The position numbers were made by a program, and so were the translations under genes. A stretch of DNA of 64,000 nucleotides from Paralvinella palmiformis (Eukaryota > Annelida > Polychaeta > Terebellida > Alvinellidae). A model generated the notes under the pieces. It saw nothing but the letters and a program-made list of their open reading frames with translations, had not been told where the DNA came from and made no database searches. The DNA lies in the NCBI GenBank assembly GCA_025642065.1, contig JAODUP010000154.1:382501-446500 (forward strand), read 5' to 3'. Shown piece by piece: positions 26,001 through 39,800 of this stretch. How positions within the stretch are numbered: the first letter of the stretch is position 1; each line of letters opens with the position of its first letter.

Positions 26001-29000
26001 CATTTCCAGAACAAAATTACTATTTTCCAGTACAAAGTATACAAGATTTAAAGGTAATAAATCACAATACGTGTTAAAAAGCATAACATATCTATTTAAT
26101 GTATGATTCATTATTGATATTTTTATGGCACAACCTCCTCCTCACCCCTTCTAGCTGTCTGATCTACCCACTTTTATGTAAATTTTAACTAACATGGGAT
26201 ATCAAGACTATGTACCAGTACCAGTGTGGACAACAGCACATACATGGTCCTCTGCCCCTGATGACATGATGATAAACTTAGTGTCATCAATTATCAATAC
26301 AGATGATTTAGCAAGAAAGTACAGACCATGAGGACTTCCCAATGAGTCACATTTTATTCCTTATCCTGACACAATATGATATGCAATTTGTCAGTACTCA
26401 AAGAAAGCAGAGTAGTATTCAAATCACCTGACAACAGATCCATAATGATTAGTTTAGATGTTTCAATATCGTTTGTAATCAGATATACCATCAATGTGAC
26501 CACTTATGTAATTTAAGTGAGACTACTAGGATGATTATTTATGCAATTCAGCTCTTACCCAGTTTTCATGTGCTCTTTTCTCATGAGTTGCAATCTGAAA
26601 TAATATATGTACATTATTGATATTAATATGAATACTGTAAATCGGCAAATGATGCCTATGTATTAAGTTGGCAAATTTCATAATCTGGACAGGATGATGG
26701 CATTTTAATTTGGCAAATCCTTGGTTTGATGAGATTAATGATTGTGTGTTATACTGTAAAACGTAAAATGCTGGCCTCATTTTAAATTCGCGATTTTTGG
26801 CCATTTGCCAAATTCGCCAACTTAATATGACTGTCAACATTTGCCTATCTGTAGTAGGTGGAGTTTAGAATAGAATAAATTTTCCCAATCCTTTAAAAAT
26901 TTTGCGATAATGTTTCTACAAAAACTTAATAAAAACAGAATATATAACATCATACAAACCTCTTTTCTGTGAGCTTGTTCTGACTTTTCTATGTCACTTT
27001 TTAGATCTCCAACCTGAGATCTGGACAAAAGATTATGTGATATGTAAATGCCAGTAATCCTAGGTTCTGCACATTTTTCATAATATTTTATCAAAATGAA
27101 CAGATATGTTTATCAGAGAATTGATATTTTATTGAAAGATATTTACACAAATAATATTATTTCTGGAAATTACCTGAGTGCTTCCATTTCAGCTGCAATC
27201 ATTTTTGTTTTAACATCAGCTGACTCTAACTGAACCAGTTTGTCCTTCTGACGAGCCTGCTGTTCACCAAGTTCTCTGGAAGGTGGTTGATTAAAATTGT
27301 AAGCAAAAACAAATAATGAACACTGTGGAACATTTATTTAACAAATCCATTATGGGAAACAAATTTATTGGGGAGGGGGGGGGTGGGGGGAAGGGGTCTG
27401 GGTTATGATAGCTTTAATAAATAACTAAAATTTATACCATTATTAAAAATACTGTACTTTTGCATTTCCAGCTCCTTTTCTTGAAAGTATGACTGCAGTA
27501 TATTTAATTTCATTGTTGCCTCCTGTTCTTTCTTTTCTGCTTGATGACAGACCTCTTTTGCCAACTGTGCTGCTTGTCTCAACTCCTGAACTTCACCTGT
27601 TATACATTAGAACACTATGTTAGGACAACGCCTGCACCTGAACAGCTGGGATAATTTGATCTTAGTGAAGATAATTTATTTCATTTTAAAAATGCTAACC
27701 TTCAACTTCCGTTCTTGATTCAGTCTCAATGCTGAGCTTTTCTGACAATGTTCGCTTCTCCTCTTCTAAAACCTTTAATCTGGCATTCACCTGTTAACAG
27801 AAATAACAGCCAGTATAAAAGATAGGTAAGGAGAATAATTTTACATTTTGAAATTAATGAACTCTCTAAACATAAGCCATTATGAGAAATTATCTGGCCT
27901 TTTTTTGGACTTTTTAATGTTAAGTAACACTTTGTTACTATAGCACATATAAATGCATCAATAATATTTTCACAAAAGCAATTTAAAGCCTTCGTATATG
28001 ATCAGTGCTGTGAACAATCTTTTTGTATGCATTACTAGAAACTAAAATAGCAGTTGAGAACAGGAAAATATAAAACAACTCTTTGTGAAAAGTCTTTGTT
28101 ACTGTTGTACCAATAATAAGTACATAAAAACTTACTGATGCAACGTCCACCATTGACTGTAGAACTGTTTCAAATTTTTTACTCATAACTAAAAGAAAAG
28201 AAAATATAAAAATTTGTTGTCTGCAAAGAATGTTTATTTCATGTATTTAAACCCATATATATTATCCATACATTTTACTTAACACTAGTTCTATGTTATA
28301 CAGCTCAAATATGATTTCTAGTAATTTGGGTTTTTCATCAAGCGTTTTAACCTACAAACTAAATTCCATACAAACATGTTATTCACTTTGAGATCTTTAT
28401 ATAAAAGTACTAAAATTGATTCTAAAGTGTTTTACATTATAAAAAGGGAAATAAACATAAAAAAAGTAAACAATATTTTATTATTTAGGGTACACCCAAA
28501 TTATGCCATCTTGAACAGATGCTTGTTTATATCTAATACTAATATTCAATACAAATTTGATATGAAATAATTACTTTTTATGACTCCTCCACCTTATATC
28601 AATAGAAAGAATTTTAGATATACTTAAAAGTAATCTACCTGCACATGTGGCCTGTAGACCATGAAAAGAAATGTTACAGTTTTGTTATCTCTTTTTACAG
28701 TAGGCTGAATAGACCGAATGATCTCCCAACAGTAAAGAGGCAAAATGAAAGATCAAGCACCATATAGATATAGCTAGCCCAGGAAGTAAACCTGAGTGCT
28801 AGAGGATTGTGGCTAATCATGATACCAATTAAGCCAATGAAATTTCCCAATATAAAATTGCCAACTTTAATTCCACCTTTGAGATATTCAGAAAATATTA
28901 TGGAGATAAAGACTGAATATTGCACATAAATTCCACACTTACATCATGAAATCTAACCCATGTACAGATGGATATTTGTCAATGGCCTGATATCAAATTT

Positions 29001-29508
29001 GTATTGTCTGTGCATCTATGTTTACATACCTGGACTACCATCAGCATCTGTGCCTTCTGTTTCTTCTTCTTCATCTTCTTCATGGTTCTCTGCCATCTCT
29101 TCAAAACTTTTGAGCTGTTTGAAGCAATCTTTCCAAACCTAAAGTAAACCAGATCATGCATCAAATTAAAAAGAACAGTGACAATCAAAGTGATTCCATT
29201 TAATTTTTATTCGAATTTTGGAAGAAAGAACAGATCCAACATAATAGAGAATAATTCTACACAAGGTGAGAATGACTGAGGACTTATCACTTAAAATAAA
29301 AATCTGGACCATTACTGCTAGTCTGCATGTATGGTGTATGACAAATGATTGAGGAACAAACTTTGTATTATTGAAGTTGGTAATTTATTTAAAAAAAATA
29401 ATGATACTTAAATATATAAAACAATTAATAAAAAGCTTTAAATAAAGTTAATATTACTGTAAATCAAATCAATATATGTTAGAAGATGCAAATATACATC
29501 TAAACCTC

Positions 29509-29540
<32 letters not shown>

Positions 29541-30794
29541 GGGTCATTCTATGAAACTAGTGCTTAAGAATGTGAAATAGGGGTTAAATATTCAAAATAT
29601 AGTAACTCAGGGTTCATACACAATTTGACATCTCAGATTCCAGGACTTTCCAGGACCTTCCAATCTCAAATTCAAGGACCTTTTCAATGAATTTGTGAAA
29701 CTTTTAACGTGCAAAGATACACCCATATTTCAGAAGAAGTGTAACGACTGAATTCCTATATGCTTATGATTAGAAATATAGATCTATATGTCCAAATTCC
29801 AGGACTTTCAAGGACCTCTACAAAAATTTCAGGACTTTCCAGGCCTGGAATCCAAATTTTCAAATTCCAGGACTTTCCAGGTTTTCAAGGACCTGTGCCA
29901 ACCCTGTAACTCCTTTGTTTTCTAGTGAATTTCTTTCCATATTGAGTATATTTTCAGAATGAATAATTGCAAAGACACAAGTATTTGTATTTTTTCAGAT
30001 AGAACACTTATTTTGTTCTATACATCCATATGTAACATGGACATTAAACTGGATACAAAAGAAGTTAAAGAATGCCACTAACTATGGCTTTAACATACAA
30101 ATGCTAATTATTATTATTCTTTATTTCATATTCATAAGAATACACTATTACAAAAACAAAATCTAAGAACAGGAACAACATTAATATAGAAAATTTTCAA
30201 ATTATCTAACCAATTTCACAATAAAAGTAGTTGTCATAAAATGCGCTATAATCAGAGTGACTTTTTTATTGAATAGTTTTATTAATGTAGTAAGTACTAT
30301 TACAAGAAGCAAAACAAATACAGATGGTATGGTGCATCAGTGAAATACACATCTCTTAAAATAATTTTCGACTTATTCATGCCAAAAATCCTTGGGTTCC
30401 ATATGTAACTATAGTGGACAAGACACATTATGTACAAAACCACAATTTTGACTGCAGATTCATTGAACACCATAATTGCATCACAAACAAAAAATAACAG
30501 TTACATAAATAACAACACAAAACCTTATATAAATTCTGAACAATTCTGATTGATGGGAAACAGTACTATACAATAGGCAATTTTTTGTATCACAACTCAT
30601 TTTTGAGGTTTTTTTTCTGGGAAAATGTAAATAAATCTTTTTTTGTCAGTCCTATGCTATTGAATTTTTCCAGTCTGTCTTAGGTATACACATGAGTTAG
30701 TTTCAGGTTGGATTAAGATTAAATTCCCCTTAAACTATTTTGTAATAATCTAGCAAAATGCCAGTTGTAAAAAAAGTACCAGTCTCAGAATGAT

Positions 30795-30834
<40 letters not shown>

Positions 30835-33800
30835 CTATATTTAATATTTCTAGCTCCAAACAGTCACCACATTGATAAGAAAAACAAAACAAGTGTGACA
30901 ATTGAGTGCAAGTGATTTCAGAAATAATCAGCACTAGAATTAAAAGTTAGTTAATGATGTATTTCTGTTTTTTAACAAAGTGAAACTATCACATTTATCT
31001 TTTAATGATATGCTCTACTGGCAATGTATTATGTACAGATTATATGGTGTATATATGTTCTTGTGTGTGAGTGTGTGTGTATGCTGGTTTACATGTGTGT
31101 GTATATGTGTGTGTGTGTATGTGTGTGGAGGGGCTACTGAAATTGGTCTAACAATAAAGTTTGTTGTGCCATTCATTTACAAATTGACAAGTTAGTATGT
31201 CAAAATAAAACAAATATCAACTATTACACACATGATCTAAATGATTTGGTGCCAGCAATATACAATGGGAAGGTTGCAAAATCAAAATAAGGAAAATGAA
31301 AGGTACAGTCATTCAAATAAAGCTGCCCGAATGTAGAAATTAAAAGCTAACAAAGACCAAAAGGAACATCTTGCCAAGAGTTACAAAACAGAAATAAATC
31401 ACATGTCATTCTCCATACATGCAGACCTGTTAATATATCCATACTAATAGACCGAGGTTATTACATTTGGAGGTTGATAATTCTTACCAAATTTTCATAA
31501 TAATGCTGGAGTTTAAGAATCTGAAATAACACACACACACATGCAGATGTTTGGATACACTGCACTGAAAACACCTAGATAAAACATGTTTTAAAGTCTA
31601 CTATACCAGGCTGCTTAGCAATAAAATTAACAGCATAGGTTCATCAGTTTACAATGCACATTGAAACAGCTATAAAACTAAATTCATGCAAACTTATGCA
31701 ACATGCTGACCATATATATATATATATAATAAAACCTAATAGAGAATTAACAAACTGAGGAACATCACATCACCACATTTGAAAATGAGCAGTTCAGTTA
31801 TAACCAACACATAGAGATGGTCAACTTGAAAAATCTTAATAATGTTTATATGCATAATGCCCTAAATAGGCGGAGTTATGATTTGGGTCAATCCAGTGTT
31901 AAATTTTTGATAACCTCTAGTGGTTATAAGCTGTAACTGGCTGACACAGAACTAAAACAAATCACCAATCTAATCATACACACCTCGATCTCATTTTCTT
32001 TAAATGACACCATGTCCTGGTACTTCTTTACCAACTCTTCCATATCTTCCAGCTGTTTCTGTAGACTCTGTTCCCTTGAAAAAAAAATGGACTGAATCAA
32101 ATAACTACTCAAATATCAGTGTTCACACATTATCTAGGACACATTTAGCATTCACAAAGTTTTATACAAGCAGCAAGAAGTTAATGATAGTATTACTCAT
32201 TTAAGGCTTTTAATTACCAGGTATGCATGAGTTCAAGTCTCGTTTAACACTTAGGGAAAATATGTCATAAAGGCTTTAGCTACATGCCAACTTCTTGGCT
32301 TGGAGGTATGTTATTTATTATTAAGGATGGTTGAGCACATTAAACGGTGCTACCATCTTAGCAAAATAGTAGTAGATAAAAGACCCTCATGGGATATAAG
32401 ACACTGGTAGTTAACACACTCCAAGATGTTTCATTCAACATTTCTATTTTCTCCTCTGTAAGAAGAAAGGGAGCAGACAGTTATACACACACATACTCAA
32501 ACACACACCAGCATGCACACACCCACACATGCACACACCTACCCACCCACCCACACGCACACAGACTGATTATATAACAAAGGAAAATAAATGATATGTC
32601 ACACTTACTGGTCAATCCATTTCTGGGCATCTAACTGCAACTGAAATGGAAATAAAAAATAGTATATCAATTAAAAAATGAGGTATTAATTTAGTTCAAA
32701 CTGTCAAATGCTGTTGTCACTCTTTTATGGCCACATTTATACCTACAATAGACCAAACAGACCAAGTAACCTCCAAAGGTAATAGTGCTAACTGTAAAAT
32801 GTAGCTTCTAATGTGGGATTTTACCTCTGTGGACAATCAAACAGTAGACATCATACACTGAACATATATGGTATCAAAACGTTTACACCTCAGGCTGATA
32901 TTCTTGAGTGGTATCATTTTAATGACAGCAGTTTTGAAAAAGATTCAAGAACTTGCTCAAAAATATTCTTTTAAATAAAATAATAAATATTTTACATCCC
33001 TGAATTACGGTTAATCGTAGTTATAGAAAAACTGGAAATGATTTTAATACAATAGTAAAGGAATATCACAAAGCAGACATTTCTGTATTTATAAAATAAA
33101 CATTGAACATAACATGGAAGAATATCAAAATTCATTAGTTTATATCATGTCGCAGCTTATACTTTGTGTAGAAAGAAGAGCAATGTGTGTATTTTTATAG
33201 CTTAAGAAGTAAGTGGACTGATAATGGAAAGATTGCAGTGTCTACCTGATCTTTAAGTTGCTGTAGAGTTGTTAGCTCCTCTGTTTGAGTTTGAATCTGA
33301 GACTGTGCTTCCAAAACACTGACCTGGCTGTAACTAAGTGCCGACTGCATCTGTTATATAAATCACAAAGTTAGCATATACCAGCATGTAATATTTTTGT
33401 TGTCGAGTGTCAAGCATTGCATCATCCATTAAAGACATTATGACAACCAAACATGACCAAATGATCAGTTTTCTCACCTCCGTAAGTTGATTTTCTATTC
33501 TGGCAGTATACTCTGTCATTTCAGCTACTTTCAGCTGCAAGTCACATAACTACAGCCAAAAATATAAACATTTTAAATTTTCATTATCGGGGTGCTCAAA
33601 AGTGCAGGTCACTAAAGACAAACACCAGCATACTTTAACATAGTTGAAACTACAGTACAGAACACAAAAGTGACTGCTCCAACTTTATTACTTACCCTGA
33701 TTTTAGCACAAACAGACAATCCAGTAATACATACCTCAGCGTCTTTGGTTTCATTTTGTCTCGATATATCAGCTACATTCTGTTGGAGCTGCTCAAGCTG

Positions 33801-36800
33801 ATTACTTTTATCATCTAATTCTTCCCGGACTGCAGCAGCTTCATCTCGTGACATGACCAGATTCCTTCTTAGTTCTTCTACTTCACTTGATGAGACTGCT
33901 GATCGATTGCTGTATTCTAGAAGCTTAAAAAACAAAACAATAATAAACTATACAGCACATAGATGACATAAGAACTATTTAGTTTACTTATTAGGTTCTT
34001 AGATAATGTATATGTTTAACATGTGGTGTAATGTATACCTTTACATTAGCAGCATCAAGTTTTCCCCTAAGTTCATCTTTTTCTGCTGAAACCAGGTCTA
34101 ATTTGTGTATCACATCTGCTATATCAGCTGTAGAAAATCAACCGTTACATAATGCATAATCAATCAAATGCAAGGTTTATTTTATGGCAGTTTATTAAGT
34201 ACTGGCCGAGTTACACACACACACACACACACACACACACCAACAAAACAGCTATTCTGATTCCGTACCACATATTTAATAATTCAGAGAAAAGTTAAAG
34301 CTATTCAGTAGCTATTATCTCTTGTGGAATTCTTTCCTTATTTAACATCAGGATTGACTACAACTGGGACATATTGGCCTAATTATTTCTGGTTAGAAGT
34401 ATCCATGAAGCATATGGTAACGTTAATTTACAGACCACATGGTTTTCTCTTACAAGCAGCTAATCAGATTTCTAAACAGAAAGTGCAAGAACAATAGGCT
34501 CCTGTTATTATGCAGACGAGTATAAGACAAAATCACTTATAACACAGTCAGACCTTGGAACCCAATTTGTGGGATCCACGACAGTGCATTTTCCATGAAA
34601 TCTAGTAAACCAAAACACATTGTCACAGTTTGTAATTCACACATAAAAAACAGCCAATGGCCATAGATTACCCACAAGTAGATTTATTGATCACAACCAT
34701 AATTACACACCACCTTGACTCAATCAGCCAAAGAAACAGCCCAATCACAACCCTCATTTATTGTGTAACTCCACCCACTAAATAAGTTTGATTCACAGCT
34801 ATTGTGTGTTTTATACTTGTTCCCTTCATCTGAAAAACATGCAATATTTTTGGAGGATGAATATTAACAATCAAACTTGGCTATTACTTTTTGCACAATT
34901 TTGCAGAAAAAATTATGAAATAATCAATTGTTCAAGGATGGTGCAAAATGATGTGAATACATGGACTCCCTGTTTTTGTCCTTCGACCACCCCCAACAGT
35001 GCTCAATCTTGCTTCTCAGTTCAGCTATAAAATGGTTGACAGCTTGTGGACCTCAACAACAGCATTGTAACAGGGGCCTACTGTACATGTCATCTTGTTA
35101 TAAATGAAGTCTGAACTTAATTAGTCTGGTGTTGCAAATTAATATCTTTTACTGGAAAACAGGCACAAGAAAGCTCAATCAATTATAAAAACAAATTTAT
35201 ATCTACTAACTTACCCAATTTCTTTTTAGTAGGATGGCCCTGAAAAATAATAATAATTCTGACAAAATGAATCACATGCCAAGTGTTAAATTGTGTAAAT
35301 GTGGTATTTAATATCAACTGCCAGCAATCTGTTATGTTATTTCATCAAATCAAAAGAGCACTCACCTGACACTGTAACACTGTAATCAGTGTTAGCATGG
35401 CAATGCTGAAAACTAAGGAGATCAGTGCTCTATGTGGCTCTAGACCGAGTGGCTCATGGCTCAACAAAGCATGTACAGACTCTGGTAGCTGCAAATAGCA
35501 GTGTTTAATCATAACCAAAGACCAACAACAAAGTTCCCTCTAATTAAGTCATCTTTTATACATCCATTGGTTTGAACAAATTAACCAAAAATACTGAAAC
35601 CACGTAATATTCAAAACTGCTGAGAAGAACTTTGTAAAGCTACTCACCACACCAACTATTATCTTCAGTAGTGGATCAAAGAAACTGATAATATAGTCAG
35701 TAGTTTGAATAAAACTAGAGACTACAGAAGAAATCCGATACCCAGAGTCCTCGGTGTTTTCTTTGCTATTTTCTTGTTCATCAATTCTTGGCTGAGGTTC
35801 CTCCAGATGCTCAGGAGCTGCGTGAATTGTATCAAACTGATTATCCCCAGGTTCAAGTATACTGCTATCAACTGTTCTGTCTTCAACAGAAGATTTGTCT
35901 TTCTCAAAATCAACATTACTACCATCACCAAACGTTGGCAACTCAGTATTGTCATCCAAAGGTTTACGACTGATATGGTCCTCTGTGAAATACTGACTGG
36001 AGCTGGCAGTACTGTATGATCTTTCAGGGACAATGTCAGAGGCTGTCTTATCCATCTGCCATGCTGAAGCAGATGTTGACATCATCTGTTGAGTGGTATC
36101 CTCGGCATTATATATTGCTGGTGTAGCAGTGGGAACATTTTCCAGTACTGGTGTTAATTCAGCAGATAATGATGTATCTGTAAAATCTAAACCAAGAGAG
36201 TTTTGTGGCAATATAAAACTTTCTCCCTCTGGCCCTTCCACTATTGTTGTTCCATCTACTAGTATAGTTCTAGATCCATCAGCACTCCCTATTGTCTTTT
36301 CATCAGCATCATTATCTTCAGTTTCTGTCTCTTGAATGCTATCAGTATCTGTATAATCTCCCACTGGTGGTATCTCACTCCTTTCCAAAACTAACTGTTC
36401 TTGTTTATTCTGTCCTTCATCCTTATCCTCAGGATTCTCTTTTGTGAACTCATGAACTTCACCACTTGTATCCGGAGTCTTGCTTGATGTTTCAGATTTG
36501 GACTCATCTTCCTCATCTTCCACTCCCATTCCAGCTTCATCTGATGTGCTGTCAGTTGACTGTGGATGACCAGTATCAATCTTCTCAGTACTCTTGTTGT
36601 CATAATCTTCTGACTGCTCACTGGCATTTGTTTCATCTTTTGTAGGACTTTTAATCCCATTGTCAGAAACATCACTGTGTGCCATATCCTCACCGAGTTC
36701 AAGATCATTTGTATTGGCAATGGGTTCATTATCTTTCTGTTGTTGTTGTCCTTCAGCAGGAGAAGCTTCTGTTTTCTCAATTTTGTTTTTATCTAAATCA

Positions 36801-39800
36801 TTTTCATCATCTTCAGTCTCAATCATCTCCTCATTCTCATCCTCATAATCCTCCTCTTCATTCTGATCATCTTCCTCATTTTCATCACTGGTATCTTCCT
36901 CATTTTCATCACTGGTAACTTCGTTATCTTCTTCACTTTCGTTGTGATTATTACCTTCTGATTTCATATACTCACCTTCTGAAAACAAATTAAATAAAAC
37001 ATTACTGATGACTATTACTTGATGAAATGAAATAAATAACTCCTTTCAATTAATGTTATTTAGTTATAAAAAATAAAGCGTAAAGAGACATATATTTCAG
37101 ATTTGGTATTAACTTTGTGTATATGTTACAGTTAATCTGGATAATCAGGTAATAAGTCTAATTTTCAGGTAATAAGTCTATTGCTAACTGAGATTAAATA
37201 AAGATTACCTGAAAATTTCAGGTAATATACATATTACCTGATTATATAGATTAACTGTAACATATATAAGTATGAGAACAACAGAATTGGAAGTTTCTTC
37301 CAGCAGTAGTTTAGTCATGGAAAAAACAGGTTTCTTCCTCTATGAGTGAGTAGTTTTGGCTTTGTTACCGATTGAACATATGGCTGAGGGTCAACTCTCT
37401 AAGGAAACATACCCACAAACAGATATGACTGGGAATCAAACCCTAACCTGGACATCTCCAGTCTAATGCTGCAAATACTGCACAATTGGAGTATTCATTC
37501 TAGTATTAAGTAGGATAAAATTATTAATGGCCAAAAATTTATTAAAATTTTCTCAGCAGAGTTCTCATAATATTTATTAAAGATTCTCACAATTTCATAA
37601 ATCTGGTTAATATAGAAAAATTTCATGCAGTATTAATTTACATTATACTTTCTTCTGGAAGAAACCAGTTCCAACCTGTTTCTTCCATCATTCTGGAAGA
37701 AACCCAACTCTGGAATGAGTTATGTCAATTTAAATATCAGACTAAAAAGAAACAAAGTAACCAGAAATGCTGTTTATGTTAAAAATAAAATCATAATTAA
37801 TAATGCATCATAGTTTAAGCAGTGTACATATGAAAGGCACAATTACACAAAATGCCCAAATGTCACATGGTGTTAAGCAGAGAATAATATATAAAGCAAT
37901 TATATCGTAGGAGAACATCTACTCATTATCGTCAGAAAAGAGCAAAGATAATACAAACAGCTTGAAATAAATCAAGTTAAATAGTGTACATGGTTATCAA
38001 TACAGAAAATTAAGATGTAAACTGTTAGACAGATACACAGAAGGTAATTATGCCAGTGTTGGAACTGGTTAACACTTAGAGGTATTAAAACCATCAATGG
38101 TTATACAGTATGTGCTGCAGTTCTAGAAATGTGTTATACAGTGATATTGTTTAGAAATCCACCAAGCGTTAGCCGGCTAAAGACACTTGCTGTCAAAGAA
38201 TCAGCTCACCAGAGGAAATTCTCACGTCACCAGGCATAGATCTCTTCCACAGTCTCTTCGGTGGAATATCTTTATGTCCTGATTCTCTCATCTTACCAAC
38301 ATCATTATTTCTGCCCTTTGCAGCCCCTATGCCAATATCTTTCTGTTCCTCAGACAAATGGACTCCTGGAAAATCGGGTGCAACTTTGTTTGCTTCCTCC
38401 ACATTCATTCCTGGTGGCTGTTCGGTTATTTCTATTTGTGTCAATCCAGATTGATCTTGATGTTGTGCTTTTTTTCTAGTGTCATGGGTCACTTTGGTCT
38501 CCTTAGATATCACTTGTTGTGCTGTCTTTAGTGTTTGTTGGGGCATACCTCCAGACTTCTCATGTTCTTGCCGTAATGGTGTTCCTTTTAACTGATCCAC
38601 TGCCAGCTGATCTACCTGTGCAGGACTTTGTATTTGTTGAGGAATTCCTTCTGATAGTTCTACTGCCTGCTCACCTTGTTCATGTGTAGTTTCTGCTTGA
38701 TCAAGCACATCAATTGACTGCTTGATTGTTCCTTGACCTTGTTGTGTTACCCTTTGTGCTTGTTGAGGCAGTTTTCCTGATGAGTGAGTCGTATCATCAT
38801 GTTGCTGTGTTGCACTTTTTATTTGATTAGGTATTCCTTCTGCCTGCTGCACTTGCTTTGACCCTTTCTGTGTTGCTGTTTGAGCCTGCTGAGACATTCC
38901 TTCTGACTCACTTAATGTCCCCTGACCTTGTTGGGTTGAACTTTGTGTTTGTTTGGACATTTCTTCTGAATGCTGCTCCTGCCCCTTTGGCACAACATTA
39001 TGTTGTGCTGTCTTTTGTGCTTGCTGTAACCTTTCTTCTGTTTGCTGGGCTGTCACATGACCTGGTTGTATTTTTCTTTCTGTCTGTTTAATTGTTCTTT
39101 CTGAATGATGAACTGGATCCTGCCTCTCCTGTACTACATGGGCAGGACTATGGTGTACAGATTCCGCTTTTGTACTACTCTTTATCTGCCCTGGACTTTC
39201 CACATTAGTGTTCTGCACTGGATGTTGTTGTGGCACATCTGGTGGCTGCTGTTGTGGTACTTGTGGTGCCTGGTATTGTGGTACATTCTGTCCTGACTGT
39301 TCCTGCACATTTAATGCTGGTTGTTTAAGCATATTTACTTCTGATTGCTGTGGCATGTTTGATGTTGACTGCTGAGACATACCTTTTAGCTGTTGTTTAG
39401 ATATTGATGGTATATTTATTACTGACTGATGTGGAGAATTTGGGACTTGCTCTTGCTGCTGTGGCATATTTAGTTTTGGTTGCTCTGGTATATTAGATAC
39501 TGGCTGTTGTGGCACATGTGATTGTACATGAGATGGAACATTTGGTGGTTGTAGTTGTTGTTGAACATTTTGTGGTTGTTGCTGTTGTGGCATATTTTGT
39601 GTAGGTGGCTGTTGTGCCACATTAGGTCCTGGCTGTTGTGCCACATTAGGTCCTGGCTGATATTGTACATTTGATCTTGACTGATGTGGGATATCTGATG
39701 CCAATTTCTGTGGCACATTTTGGCTTTGCTGTTGGGATATTTTTGCTGCTGGCAACTGTGGCTGTGTTGGAATATTTGGTGCTTGGGTATGTTGCACACT

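Noticed and set aside
36391..36780. 129-codon minus-strand open frame and several plus-strand frames across 35705-36918
   Set aside because: They overlap TANGO1 exon 10 in other frames or on the other strand. The acidic, repeat-rich exon lacks stops in shadow frames; splice phase supports only one frame.
37425..37500. tRNA gene from A/B-box motifs
   Set aside because: No acceptor-stem pairing or intact cloverleaf; best explained as a SINE head, as at the other five loci.
39600..39660. Regular spaced repeats that could be mistaken for a CRISPR array
   Set aside because: They are codon-level repeats in a eukaryotic exon with no unique spacers of constant length.
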